64,000 bases of DNA from Actinomadura sp. NAK00032. GTDB taxonomy: Bacteria; Actinomycetota; Actinomycetes; Streptosporangiales; Streptosporangiaceae. The position numbers were made by a program, and so were the translations under genes. The notes beneath the pieces are model-generated. The model had not been told where the DNA came from. It saw nothing but the letters and a program-made list of their open reading frames with translations, and did not search any database. The stretch covers positions 6,200,001-6,264,000 of the forward strand of contig NZ_CP054932.1 of assembly GCF_013364275.1 (NCBI RefSeq). The letters are read 5' to 3'. Shown here one piece after another: positions 15,146-22,189 of this stretch; position 1 is the stretch's first letter; each line of letters starts with the position of its first letter.

Positions 15146-16695
15146 ACACCTCCGCACCGGACCCGCGCACGTCGCTGACCGCGGCGCGCCGGGAACGCGA
15201 GCTCGCCGCGCTCCCCGACGAGGTGGTGGACGTGCTGGTCGTCGGCCTCGGCGCGACCGGCGCGGGCGCCGCACTGGAGGCCGCGTCGCGGGGGCTGTCG
15301 GTCGCCGCGGTCGACGCGCACGACCTGGCGTTCGGCACCTCCCGGTGGAGCTCGAAGCTGATCCACGGCGGGCTGCGCTACCTGGCGTCCGGGCAGCTGG
15401 ACGTGGCGCACGAGAGCGCGGTCGAGCGCGGGACGCTGATGCGCCGCACCGCCCCGCACCTGGTGCGCGCGCTGCCGTTCGTGCTGCCGCTGACACCGCT
15501 GGTGTCGCGCGGGCAGGCGGTGGTCGCGGGCGGCGGGATGCGGGCCGGCGACCTGCTGCGGCTCGCGGCGCGCACCCCGCGCTCGGTGCTGCCCGGCCCG
15601 CGCCGGCTGTCGGCGGTCGAGACGCTGCGGCTCGCGCCCGCCCTGCGCCCGCACGGGCTGCGCGGCGGGCTGCTGTCGTGGGACGGGCAGCTGTGCGACG
15701 ACGCGCGCCTGGTCACCGCGCTCGCCCGGACGGCCGCCGGGCACGGCGCCCGCGTCCTCACCCGGTGCCGCGCCGTCCAGGTGGCGGGCGACGGCGCGCT
15801 GGTGCGCGACGAGCTGACCGGGCGGGAGTTCACCGTCCGCGCGCGGGCGGTGCTGAACGCGGCCGGCGTCTGGGCGGGCGGCCTCGTGGACGGGGTGCGG
15901 CTGCGCCCGTCGCGGGGCACCCACCTGGTGCTGCGGGCCGCGGCGCTGCGCGGCCTGTCCGCCGGGATGCACGTGCCGATCCCGGGCGGGAGCTCCCGCT
16001 TCCTGCTGGTGCTGCCGCAGGGCGACGGGCGCGTCTACGTGGGGCTCACCGACGAGCCGGCGGACGGGCCGATCCCGGACGTGCCGGAGCCCACCGAAGG
16101 CGAGATCGGGTTCCTGCTCGACGTGCTGGCCTCCGCGCTGGACGTCCCCGTCCGGCGCACGGACGTCCTCGGCGCCTTCGCCGGGCTGCGCCCCCTGCTC
16201 GACCTCGGGCACGGCCGCGACACGGCCGACATCTCCCGCCGCCACGCGGTGCTGACCTCGCGGGACGGCGTCGTCACGGTCGTCGGCGGCAAGCTCACCA
16301 CCTACCGGCGGATGGCGCAGGACGCCGTCGACGCGGCGGTGCGCGCCCGCGGCCTCACCGCGGCGCCGAGCCGCACGTCCGGGCTCCCGCTGGTCGGCGC
16401 CGCCCCGCGCGCCCGGCTGGACGCGCTGGACGCGCCGTCCCGCCTCGTCCAGCGCTACGGGACGGAGGCGCCGATGCTGGCCGCGCTCGGCCGGGACGAC
16501 CCCGCGCTGCTGGAGCCGGTCGTGCCGGGCCTGCCGGTGACGGGGGCGGAGCTGGCCTGGGCCGTGCGGCACGAGGGCGCGCTGGACGCCGGCGACCTGC
16601 TGGACCGCCGCACGCGGATCGGGCTCGTCGCCGCCGACCGGGAGGCCGCGCTGCCGGCCGCCGAAGCGCTGCTCCCCCGGGCCGCCCTGCGCTGA
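15142..16695 (+). CDS. glpD: Glycerol-3-phosphate dehydrogenase, FAD-dependent
   Basis: A 517-residue membrane-associated flavoprotein oxidising sn-glycerol 3-phosphate to DHAP and feeding electrons to quinone. The dinucleotide site is 'VVGLGATGAGAALEAASRG' near residue 32, followed by 'FGTSRWSSKLIHGGLRYL', the GlpD hallmark, and 'GGKLTTYRRMAQDAVDAA' near the FAD isoalloxazine. The C-terminal DAO_C domain is present. Start ATG 15142 overlaps the TetR stop. It makes or removes precursors for the glycerolipid enzymes encoded divergently, which explains the conserved clustering with an AGPS-like enzyme and a lipid kinase. Confidence 0.92.
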   Translation: MNTSAPDPRTSLTAARRERELAALPDEVVDVLVVGLGATGAGAALEAASRGLSVAAVDAHDLAFGTSRWSSKLIHGGLRYLASGQLDVAHESAVERGTLMRRTAPHLVRALPFVLPLTPLVSRGQAVVAGGGMRAGDLLRLAARTPRSVLPGPRRLSAVETLRLAPALRPHGLRGGLLSWDGQLCDDARLVTALARTAAGHGARVLTRCRAVQVAGDGALVRDELTGREFTVRARAVLNAAGVWAGGLVDGVRLRPSRGTHLVLRAAALRGLSAGMHVPIPGGSSRFLLVLPQGDGRVYVGLTDEPADGPIPDVPEPTEGEIGFLLDVLASALDVPVRRTDVLGAFAGLRPLLDLGHGRDTADISRRHAVLTSRDGVVTVVGGKLTTYRRMAQDAVDAAVRARGLTAAPSRTSGLPLVGAAPRARLDALDAPSRLVQRYGTEAPMLAALGRDDPALLEPVVPGLPVTGAELAWAVRHEGALDAGDLLDRRTRIGLVAADREAALPAAEALLPRAALR

Positions 16696-16704
16696 GGAAA
16701 GGCC

Positions 16705-16743
16705 GACGGAGGGCCGGGGGAAGGAAGGACTGAGACCTCCGTC
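16705..16743 (+). terminator. Possible terminator after glpD
   Basis: GACGGAGG (16705-16712) pairs perfectly with CCTCCGTC (16736-16743) across a 23-base loop, starting 9 bases after the glpD stop. The loop is long and no T-tract follows, so support is modest. Confidence 0.35.
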
Positions 16744-16783
16744 ACCCCTTCCGTCACACCCCTCCAGGTTTGGGCAGGAGCCG

Positions 16784-16802
16784 TTAGGTTACCCTTACCT
16801 AA
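16784..16802. promoter_or_regulatory. IdeR/DmdR-type iron box
   Basis: TTAGGTTACCCTTACCTAA matches the actinobacterial iron box consensus TTAGGTTAGGCTAACCTAA at 16 of 19 positions, with both TTAGGT/ACCTAA half sites intact. It lies 27 bases upstream of the sucrase/ferredoxin-like gene, so iron-loaded IdeR/DmdR1 would be expected to repress that gene. Confidence 0.75.
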
Positions 16803-16829
16803 TCCACTGGAGATCGGCCGGGGGGACGA

Positions 16830-17735
16830 GTGACGCGGGGGAACGGCTGCGGGCATTGCCCGGGAAGCCACACGGGCGAGCGCCCGTGCCTGGCGAGCGC
16901 GACCGTGAAGGCGCGCGCCTGGCTGCTCGTCGAGCACCCCGGTCCGTGGCCCGAGAACGTCACCGACCTGCCCGGGACGGACCCGGTGGGCCAGGCCGTG
17001 CGCGCCGCGAAGAATGCGGGCGTCCGGCCGCAGCTGATCCGGCGGCCGGGCCGCCGCCGCGCCACCCCGCCGCTCCAGGTCTACGCCGCGTTCTCGCGCG
17101 GCGGCGAGGTCTGGATGGAGGGCCGCGAGCTGGCCGATCCGGCGGAGCTGGCGGCGCTCGACCTGGCCGCGCTCGCCGCCGGCCGGTCACCGGGGCTCGG
17201 CCCCCGGACCGCGGAGCCGGTGCTGCTGGCCTGCACGCACGGGCGGCACAACGCCTGCTGCGCGCGCACCGGGGCGCCGCTGGCCCGCGCCCTCGCCGGG
17301 CGTTTCGACCGCCGCGTATGGGAAACCACCCATGTCGGCGGCGACCGATTTGCGGCGAATTTGGTGTGTCTTCCCCACGGGCTCTACTACGGCGACCTCG
17401 GCGAGACCGAGGCCGTGACGGCCGTGGACGCCTACCTGCGCGGCGAGGTCGTCCTCGACCGGCTGCGCGGCCGGGCCGGGACGCCCGAGCCGGCGCAGGC
17501 GGCGGAGCACTTCGTCCGCGCCCGGACCGGCGTCCTCGGGGTGGACGAGGTGACCGTGGAGTCGCTGACCGGAACAACCCGGTACGAAGCCGTCGTTACC
17601 GCTCGGGAGAGCCGTTACCGGGTGGCCCTGGAGGCCGTCCAGCAGTCCGACCCCTGCGGCCCGGACTGCGGCGAGAACTTGCGAACCTATGTTGTTAGGG
17701 AACTCACCCTTCTCAACGAGGCGGCCCTCGTGTAA
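16830..17735 (+). CDS. Sucrase/ferredoxin-like protein (thioredoxin-fold [2Fe-2S] candidate)
   Basis: A 301-residue protein of the sucrase/ferredoxin-like family. The core 'LLACTHGRHNACCARTGAPLARAL' and 'WETTHVGGDRFAANLVCLPHGLYYG' carries the clustered Cys and His residues typical of the family, and a second Cys group 'GCGHCPGSH' sits at the N-terminus. The name is historical: sucrose activity is doubtful and a thioredoxin-like iron-sulfur electron carrier is more likely. The iron box upstream suggests a job under iron starvation, such as reducing siderophore iron, which is inference. Start GTG 16830 follows a GGGGGA site. A hairpin at 17743 ends the unit. Confidence 0.82.
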   Translation: MTRGNGCGHCPGSHTGERPCLASATVKARAWLLVEHPGPWPENVTDLPGTDPVGQAVRAAKNAGVRPQLIRRPGRRRATPPLQVYAAFSRGGEVWMEGRELADPAELAALDLAALAAGRSPGLGPRTAEPVLLACTHGRHNACCARTGAPLARALAGRFDRRVWETTHVGGDRFAANLVCLPHGLYYGDLGETEAVTAVDAYLRGEVVLDRLRGRAGTPEPAQAAEHFVRARTGVLGVDEVTVESLTGTTRYEAVVTARESRYRVALEAVQQSDPCGPDCGENLRTYVVRELTLLNEAALV

Positions 17736-17742
17736 TCTCCTT

Positions 17743-17763
17743 GAGGCCCCATTCGAGGGCCTC
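17743..17763 (+). terminator. Terminator hairpin after sucrase/ferredoxin gene
   Basis: GAGGCCC and GGGCCTC form a perfect 7-base stem with a 7-base loop, 8 bases after the stop codon. There is no T-run, as is common in high-GC actinobacteria. Confidence 0.55.
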
Positions 17764-17918
17764 CGTGTCGCACGTCCCCAGGATTCCGGAGCAACCGGAC
17801 GGGGAACAGAGCGGCAACTCCAGACGTTGGAACATTCGGCGCTTCTGACTCATGTCACCTGAAGCACGTCGAGCGTCCATGTCGTTTTTTGTTCGAAACC
17901 AATCAAGGTGGGTGTTCC

Positions 17919-18215
17919 ATGGCTCAGGTACGTCGGCAGGCAAACCTCCCTCGTCCCAGCTGGGGCTGGCAGGACGCCGCGGCGTGCCGGGGGGAAGACC
18001 TCGTCCTCTTCTTCGGTCCCGACGGCGAGCGCCAGCCCGAGCGCGAGATTCGCGAGCGCAAGGCCAAGCAGATCTGCATGGGCTGCCCGGTCCGCACGGA
18101 GTGCCTGGACTACGCGGTGTCCCGGCCCGAGAAGTACGGCACGTGGGGCGGTCTCAACGAGGACGAGCGCGCGTCCGAGCGCCGTCGCCGGATGCGCCGC
18201 GCCAACGCCGCCTGA
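17919..18215 (+). CDS. WhiB-family iron-sulfur transcription factor
   Basis: A 98-residue Wbl protein found only in actinobacteria and their phages. Four Cys ('AAACRGED' and 'ICMGCPVRTEC') would hold a [4Fe-4S] cluster, followed by the 'GTWGGLNEDER' turn and a basic tail 'RRRRMRR' for DNA contact. Wbl proteins usually act by binding sigma factor region 4. Start ATG 17919 follows AAGGTGGG; ten residues of upstream open frame lack a better site. It has no AT-hook, so it is not a WhiB7 type; the subclass is otherwise unresolved. A strong terminator lies downstream and it appears to be monocistronic. Confidence 0.93.
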   Translation: MAQVRRQANLPRPSWGWQDAAACRGEDLVLFFGPDGERQPEREIRERKAKQICMGCPVRTECLDYAVSRPEKYGTWGGLNEDERASERRRRMRRANAA

Positions 18216-18279
18216 CCGAGCGAGCGGGCAGGCCCAGAACGCTCCCGACGCGATCCCCGGCATGCCACCTGAAAACGTA

Positions 18280-18308
18280 CGGCCCCGCCCCGCGGGGCCG
18301 TTTGCGTT
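18280..18308 (+). terminator. Rho-independent terminator after whiB-like gene
   Basis: CGGCCCCG (18280-18287) and CGGGGCCG (18293-18300) form a perfect 8-base GC stem with a 5-base loop, followed by TTTGCGTT. Confidence 0.75.
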
Positions 18309-18482
18309 GCCGGGGCGGGTTCCCCTCCGACCGGGTCGGGCCCGGTCGTCACATCTGCATCACAGGTGGGTTACATCGTCCCACGACATTCCATCGGGGA
18401 TGCTTTTACCGCAAACGACTCCGCGATGTGACCCATTCACCGAAATTCGACGGCCGCCATTCCGGGGGCCGGGCGGACCGGC

Positions 18483-19250
18483 TCACGCCGGCCCGCCGCC
18501 TCCGTCTCCACCGCCGCCCGGCAAGCCCGTGCCGCCCGCGCCGGACGCGGCCCGCTCCAGCCAGGCCGTCACGTCGGCGTCCGTCAGCTGCTCGAAGTCG
18601 CGGTACCACTGGCCCACGGCGCGGAACTCCCACGGCGCCGCCGGGACGACGATGTCGTCCACCTCGGCCTCCAGCGCGTGGACGGTCTCCGCGGCGCCCA
18701 CCGGCACCGCGAGCACCAGCCGGGACGGCCCGCGCCCGCGCATGGCCCGCACCGCGGCGCGGGCGGTGCCGCCGGTCGCCAGCCCGTCGTCCACCACGAT
18801 CACCGGGCGCCCGGCGGCCGCCGGCAGCGGGCGGCCGCGCCGGTAGGCCGCGACGCGGCGGTCCAGCTCGGCGCGCTCGGCCGCCACCGTGTCCGCCAGG
18901 TCGTCCTCGCGCAGGCCGAGCCGGGCCAGCAGCTCGCCGTCGAACACCGGCGCGCCGCCCTCGGCGATCGCGCCGACGCCGAGCTCCGGCTGCGGCGGAT
19001 AGCCGATCTTGCGGGTCACCAGGACGTCGAGCGGGGACCCGAGCCGCCGCGCGACCTCGTACCCGACGGGGACGCCGCCGCGCGGCAGCGCGAGGACGGC
19101 CGCCCCCTCAAGGCCCAGGGGGACGAGGCGCTCGGCGAGCACGCGGCCCGCCTCGGCGCGGTCGGTGTAGGGGAGCCGGACGGTCTCCGCCCGCTGGAAG
19201 TCCCCTCGTGCGGATCTGTTCCAGGACATGTTCCAGGACATGGGGACCAC
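18483..19250 (-). CDS. Phosphoribosyltransferase-family protein
   Basis: A 255-residue protein with a type I PRTase domain. The PRPP loop is 'VIVVDDGLATGGTA' and an N-terminal 'LALPRGGVPVGYEVARRL' matches the stand-alone PRTase group often found with stress or dienelactone-hydrolase genes. The true substrate base is unknown. The N-terminus contains a 12-base tandem duplication giving 'MSWNMSWN', so the start is uncertain among three nearby ATGs; the first has a GGAAGGGGG sequence upstream. The C-terminal 20 residues are Gly-rich. The stop is separated from the whiB terminator by about 175 bases without a gene. Confidence 0.83.
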   Translation of the reverse strand: MVPMSWNMSWNRSARGDFQRAETVRLPYTDRAEAGRVLAERLVPLGLEGAAVLALPRGGVPVGYEVARRLGSPLDVLVTRKIGYPPQPELGVGAIAEGGAPVFDGELLARLGLREDDLADTVAAERAELDRRVAAYRRGRPLPAAAGRPVIVVDDGLATGGTARAAVRAMRGRGPSRLVLAVPVGAAETVHALEAEVDDIVVPAAPWEFRAVGQWYRDFEQLTDADVTAWLERAASGAGGTGLPGGGGDGGGGPA

Positions 19251-19299
19251 CCCCTTCCGGGGTGTCCCCTACCCACTCGCGCGGCCGTGAGGCGCCCGC

Positions 19300-20286
19300 T
19301 CAGGAACCGGCGAGCCACCGCAGCGGGTTGTCGCGCAGGATGGTGCCGAGCGTCGCCTCGTCGGCCCCCGCGGCGCGCAGCGCGGGCAGGAAGGTCTCGA
19401 ACAGGTAGCCGAAGCCGGCGCCGCCGTAGCGGCCGATCTGCGCCATCCGGGAGACGCCGGTGCTCAGCAGCACCCGGTCGGCGTGCCCGGCCTCCAGCAG
19501 GTCCAGCACGAGCCGGACGCGGCCGCCGACGGCGTCCGGGTCGCCGCCCGCGAGGCCGAGCGTGCCGAACGAGACGTAGCCGCCCATCTCGGCGATCTTG
19601 CGGTGCTGGCCGGGGTCGTCCACCCGGTCCTGCTGGCCGACGGCGACGCGGTCCGGGGACAGCCCGGCGGAGGTGAGGATCTCCATCTGGGCGAGCCCGG
19701 ACCGGCCGTAGGTCGCCACGGACAGGCCGGAGTAGCGGGCCGCCCGCGCGGCGGCGCGCAGGCACAGCTCCTCGGCGTCGGTCGGCGACTCGCCCCAGGT
19801 GCCGATCTCGCCGATGACACCGGGCAGGCAGTTGGTGCCGTCCATGCCGAAGCCGACCTCGGCGAGCAGCCGCTCCGCGAGCCGCTCCACGCCGGTCGGG
19901 CCGTCCGGGCCGGTCTCGGCGGCCAGCGTCTCCCGGACGAACGCCGGGTGGAACGGCTCGGTGAACACGCCCGTCCCGGCGACCACGGCGACCCGGGCGC
20001 CGGCGCTGATCCGGGCGAGCGCGGCGGCGTTGCGGCCCATGCCCGAGCAGGTGAGGTCGACCACGAGGCCGAGCCCGTGCTCCTTGCGCAGCGCGGACAG
20101 CTCCCGCTGGACGGGCTTCTCCTCGTCCAGCCAGCGGCCGGGGTCGGACTCGACCAGCTGGGGGCGCGCGGGCCAGCGCAGGTCCAGTTGGAGGTGCTCG
20201 TGAGCGAGCACCGGCCCGGTGATCTCGGACGTCGCGATCGTGCCGGTCACGGTCCGCAGCCGGCGGGTCTCCTCACGAGGGGTCAT
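19300..20286 (-). CDS. Phosphotriesterase-family protein with degenerate metal site
   Basis: A 328-residue TIM-barrel protein. The start 'TVTGTIATSEITGPVLAHEHLQLD' contains the HxH pair, and the rest aligns by eye along the phosphotriesterase/PTER family. The other ligands are unusual: the bridging position is Glu ('VIGEIGTWG'), the first barrel His is replaced ('LSVATYGRSG'), the second His is Gln ('AVGQQDRVDD'), and the final Asp is absent ('LLSTGVSR'). A normal binuclear centre is therefore unlikely and it may be a pseudoenzyme or have changed chemistry. It starts 27 bases after the YihY gene stop on the same strand, suggesting one operon. The family is confident, the activity is not. Confidence 0.8.
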   Translation of the reverse strand: MTPREETRRLRTVTGTIATSEITGPVLAHEHLQLDLRWPARPQLVESDPGRWLDEEKPVQRELSALRKEHGLGLVVDLTCSGMGRNAAALARISAGARVAVVAGTGVFTEPFHPAFVRETLAAETGPDGPTGVERLAERLLAEVGFGMDGTNCLPGVIGEIGTWGESPTDAEELCLRAAARAARYSGLSVATYGRSGLAQMEILTSAGLSPDRVAVGQQDRVDDPGQHRKIAEMGGYVSFGTLGLAGGDPDAVGGRVRLVLDLLEAGHADRVLLSTGVSRMAQIGRYGGAGFGYLFETFLPALRAAGADEATLGTILRDNPLRWLAGS

Positions 20287-20313
20287 GCCACGCGAGGTTA
20301 CGACATGTTTAAC

Positions 20314-21378
20314 CTATTCAGAGCCGGGTTCGGGGTTGTTTTTACCTGTGGTCCCCTGGTCCCGGGGCACCTGGTCGGCCTGCGCCTCCCGCACGGCGCG
20401 CGCCCGGGCGGTGTCGCCGCTCGGCCAGTGCCGGTCGATCTCGGCGTTCAGCGCGGCCCCGATCAGCACCGCGAGCGCCGCCACGTACAGCCACGCCAGC
20501 ACCGCGATCGCGGCGGCGAGCGACCCGTACACCGACACCCCGCTCAGCGAGCCGGCCAGGTAGATCCGCAGGCCCGCGCTGCCGACGATCCAGATCAGCA
20601 GCGCCAGCACGGCGCCGGGCACCTCGCGCCACCAGGCCGTCCGCACCGGGACGCTCATGTGGTAGAGCAGCGCGAGGAAGAGGATCGACAGGATCACCAC
20701 GACCGGCCAGTACAGGATCTGCACCGCCGGCGCGCTCTCCGGCAGCGCCTGCCGCACCAGCGCCGGACCGGCCACCAGCATCGGGATGACGATCAGCATG
20801 ACCAGCAGCCCGATGAGGTAGAGCACGAACGCGCGCGTCCGGGTGCGGATCACCCCGCGGACGCCGGACAGCCCGTAGGAGATGGTGATCGTGTCGACGT
20901 AGACGTTCGTCGCCCGCGAGCCCGCCCACAGCGAGATCAGGTAGCTGACGGACACGATGTCGGGGCTGCCGCCACGGATCACGTCGTCGATCAGCGGGAT
21001 GACGACCGAGTCGACCGCCGGGCCCGTCAGCGTCGTCTGGGCCTGCTGGATCACCCAGGAGCGGATCTCGGTCACGGTGTCGGCGCCGAACAGGCCGCGC
21101 AGGTGGCCCATCGTGCCGATCAGCCCGATCACGAGCGGCGGCAGCGACAGCAGCGCGAAGAAGGCGGCCTCGGCCGCGAGGCCGGTCACCCGGTACCGGA
21201 ACGCGCCGACCGCGGTGCCCTTGACGAGGAGCCAGCAGACGCGGGCGGCGGTGCGCAGGGCCGCGCGGGCGGTCGCGAGCGGCCGCGAGCGCGCCCGCGG
21301 CCCGGGGCCGCGCGGGTCCCGCTCGGAGTCGGAGTCCCCGGCCGAGGGGACGCCCTCGGCGTCGGAGACGGTCGTCAC
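20314..21378 (-). CDS. YihY/virulence factor BrkB family membrane protein
   Basis: A 354-residue integral membrane protein with about six hydrophobic segments and the family block 'RVTGLAAEAAFFALLSLPPLVIGLIG'. The family was once called ribonuclease BN, wrongly; the function is unknown. The first 60 residues are an acidic, Pro/Arg-rich cytoplasmic tail. Start GTG 21378 ('TTVSDAEG') was chosen because the further upstream open frame is Arg/Gly-rich and lacks homology-like character. A short C-terminal charged tail follows the last membrane segment. Confidence 0.83.
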   Translation of the reverse strand: MTTVSDAEGVPSAGDSDSERDPRGPGPRARSRPLATARAALRTAARVCWLLVKGTAVGAFRYRVTGLAAEAAFFALLSLPPLVIGLIGTMGHLRGLFGADTVTEIRSWVIQQAQTTLTGPAVDSVVIPLIDDVIRGGSPDIVSVSYLISLWAGSRATNVYVDTITISYGLSGVRGVIRTRTRAFVLYLIGLLVMLIVIPMLVAGPALVRQALPESAPAVQILYWPVVVILSILFLALLYHMSVPVRTAWWREVPGAVLALLIWIVGSAGLRIYLAGSLSGVSVYGSLAAAIAVLAWLYVAALAVLIGAALNAEIDRHWPSGDTARARAVREAQADQVPRDQGTTGKNNPEPGSE

Positions 21379-21719
21379 ACCGCCCCACCGTAGAGCGTCG
21401 CGCGCCCGGAACATGCCGCCTCGCCCATTTCCGTGGTCCGCCGCGTGCGTCGCCGGCCCGTGCGTCGCGTGGCGCTCGCCTCCCCCGTCCGATCGTCTCC
21501 CCACCGGCCCGCCGCCCCGTACATGTCCTTGGCCATACCCGGTTGGACGGAGCGGAACGTCGTCCGGACCATGATCGTCCCGGTCCGGCCACGGGCGGGC
21601 GCATCCGCCCGTACCCGGGCGTGTCAGGCCGCCCGGAACGGCGCACCGGAACCGCGCACCGGGAGGGGCGCACCGGAGCCGGGCGCCGGGCACCGGGATC
21701 CATCGGTGACAATGGAGGT

Positions 21720-21890
21720 GTGATCTGCCAGTCCTGCCGCGAGCGCCGCCACGAGGAATGCCGTGGCGGCTCCTGGTGCGACTGCCAGCACCGGCCCCCG
21801 CCCGCGGCGCCGGAGCGCGGCGGCGCGCCCGGCACCCGCCCGGCCGGCGACGACGCCGAGCCCCGGGTGAACTGGCGGAGGCAGGGATGA
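21720..21890 (+). CDS. Small Cys-rich protein, 56 aa
   Basis: A small protein starting 'ICQSCRERRHEECRGGSWCDCQHR', with a CxxC-C-CxC arrangement suited to a zinc knuckle, followed by a Pro/Arg-rich tail. Short proteins of this kind occur widely in actinobacteria, with unknown function. Start GTG 21720 lies 6 bases after GACAAT, a plausible -10, so it may be leaderless. The GGAGG directly before the GTG is too close to act as a normal ribosome site. Confidence 0.6.
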   Translation: MICQSCRERRHEECRGGSWCDCQHRPPPAAPERGGAPGTRPAGDDAEPRVNWRRQG

Positions 21891-21970
21891 CCGGCCCCAT
21901 GACACATCTCACGTGTCCGTATACCGGACGAGGCTGGACAGGCCGCGAGACGTCATGTCAGAGTCTGAGT

Positions 21971-22048
21971 ATGACTGCTGCGGACCCCCTGCTGGCGAAG
22001 CGCCGGCACGTGGACTTCCTGCGCGTCCGCAGCGCGATCTGTCGGTGA
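21971..22048 (+). CDS. Leader peptide of the sulfur assimilation operon, 25 aa
   Basis: A 25-codon frame ending '...RRHVDFLRVRSAICR'. Short peptides with an 'RRHVDLxRVxSAxCR' ending precede sulfur assimilation genes in many actinobacteria and are annotated as putative leader peptides. The Cys codon is the second-last sense codon, so ribosome stalling when Cys-tRNA is scarce could change folding of the downstream RNA. A hairpin starts 8 bases after the stop. Similar cysteine-responsive upstream ORFs are known in mycobacteria; the mechanism here is inference. Confidence 0.72.
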   Translation: MTAADPLLAKRRHVDFLRVRSAICR

Positions 22049-22055
22049 CGCCCCG

Positions 22056-22085
22056 ACCACGCCCCCTGCTCAGCGGGCGCGTGGT
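22056..22085 (+). promoter_or_regulatory. Attenuator-like hairpin upstream of sulfite reductase
   Basis: ACCACGCCC (22056-22064) pairs with GGGCGCGTGGT (22075-22085), allowing a 2-base bulge. A second, smaller stem (CTGCG-CGTC-CGCAG, about 22018-22031) lies within the leader peptide codons, and CCTGCTCAGCG recurs about 47 bases downstream, giving material for alternative folds. Confidence 0.45.
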
Positions 22086-22189
22086 GCATCGGCGTCACCT
22101 TTGACCTGATCCTGCTCAGCGTTGAGCCGGCCGTCTGATGCTGCCGGTGCGCTACGCGTCCCTCACGACCACAGATGAGGACGCGCGCC

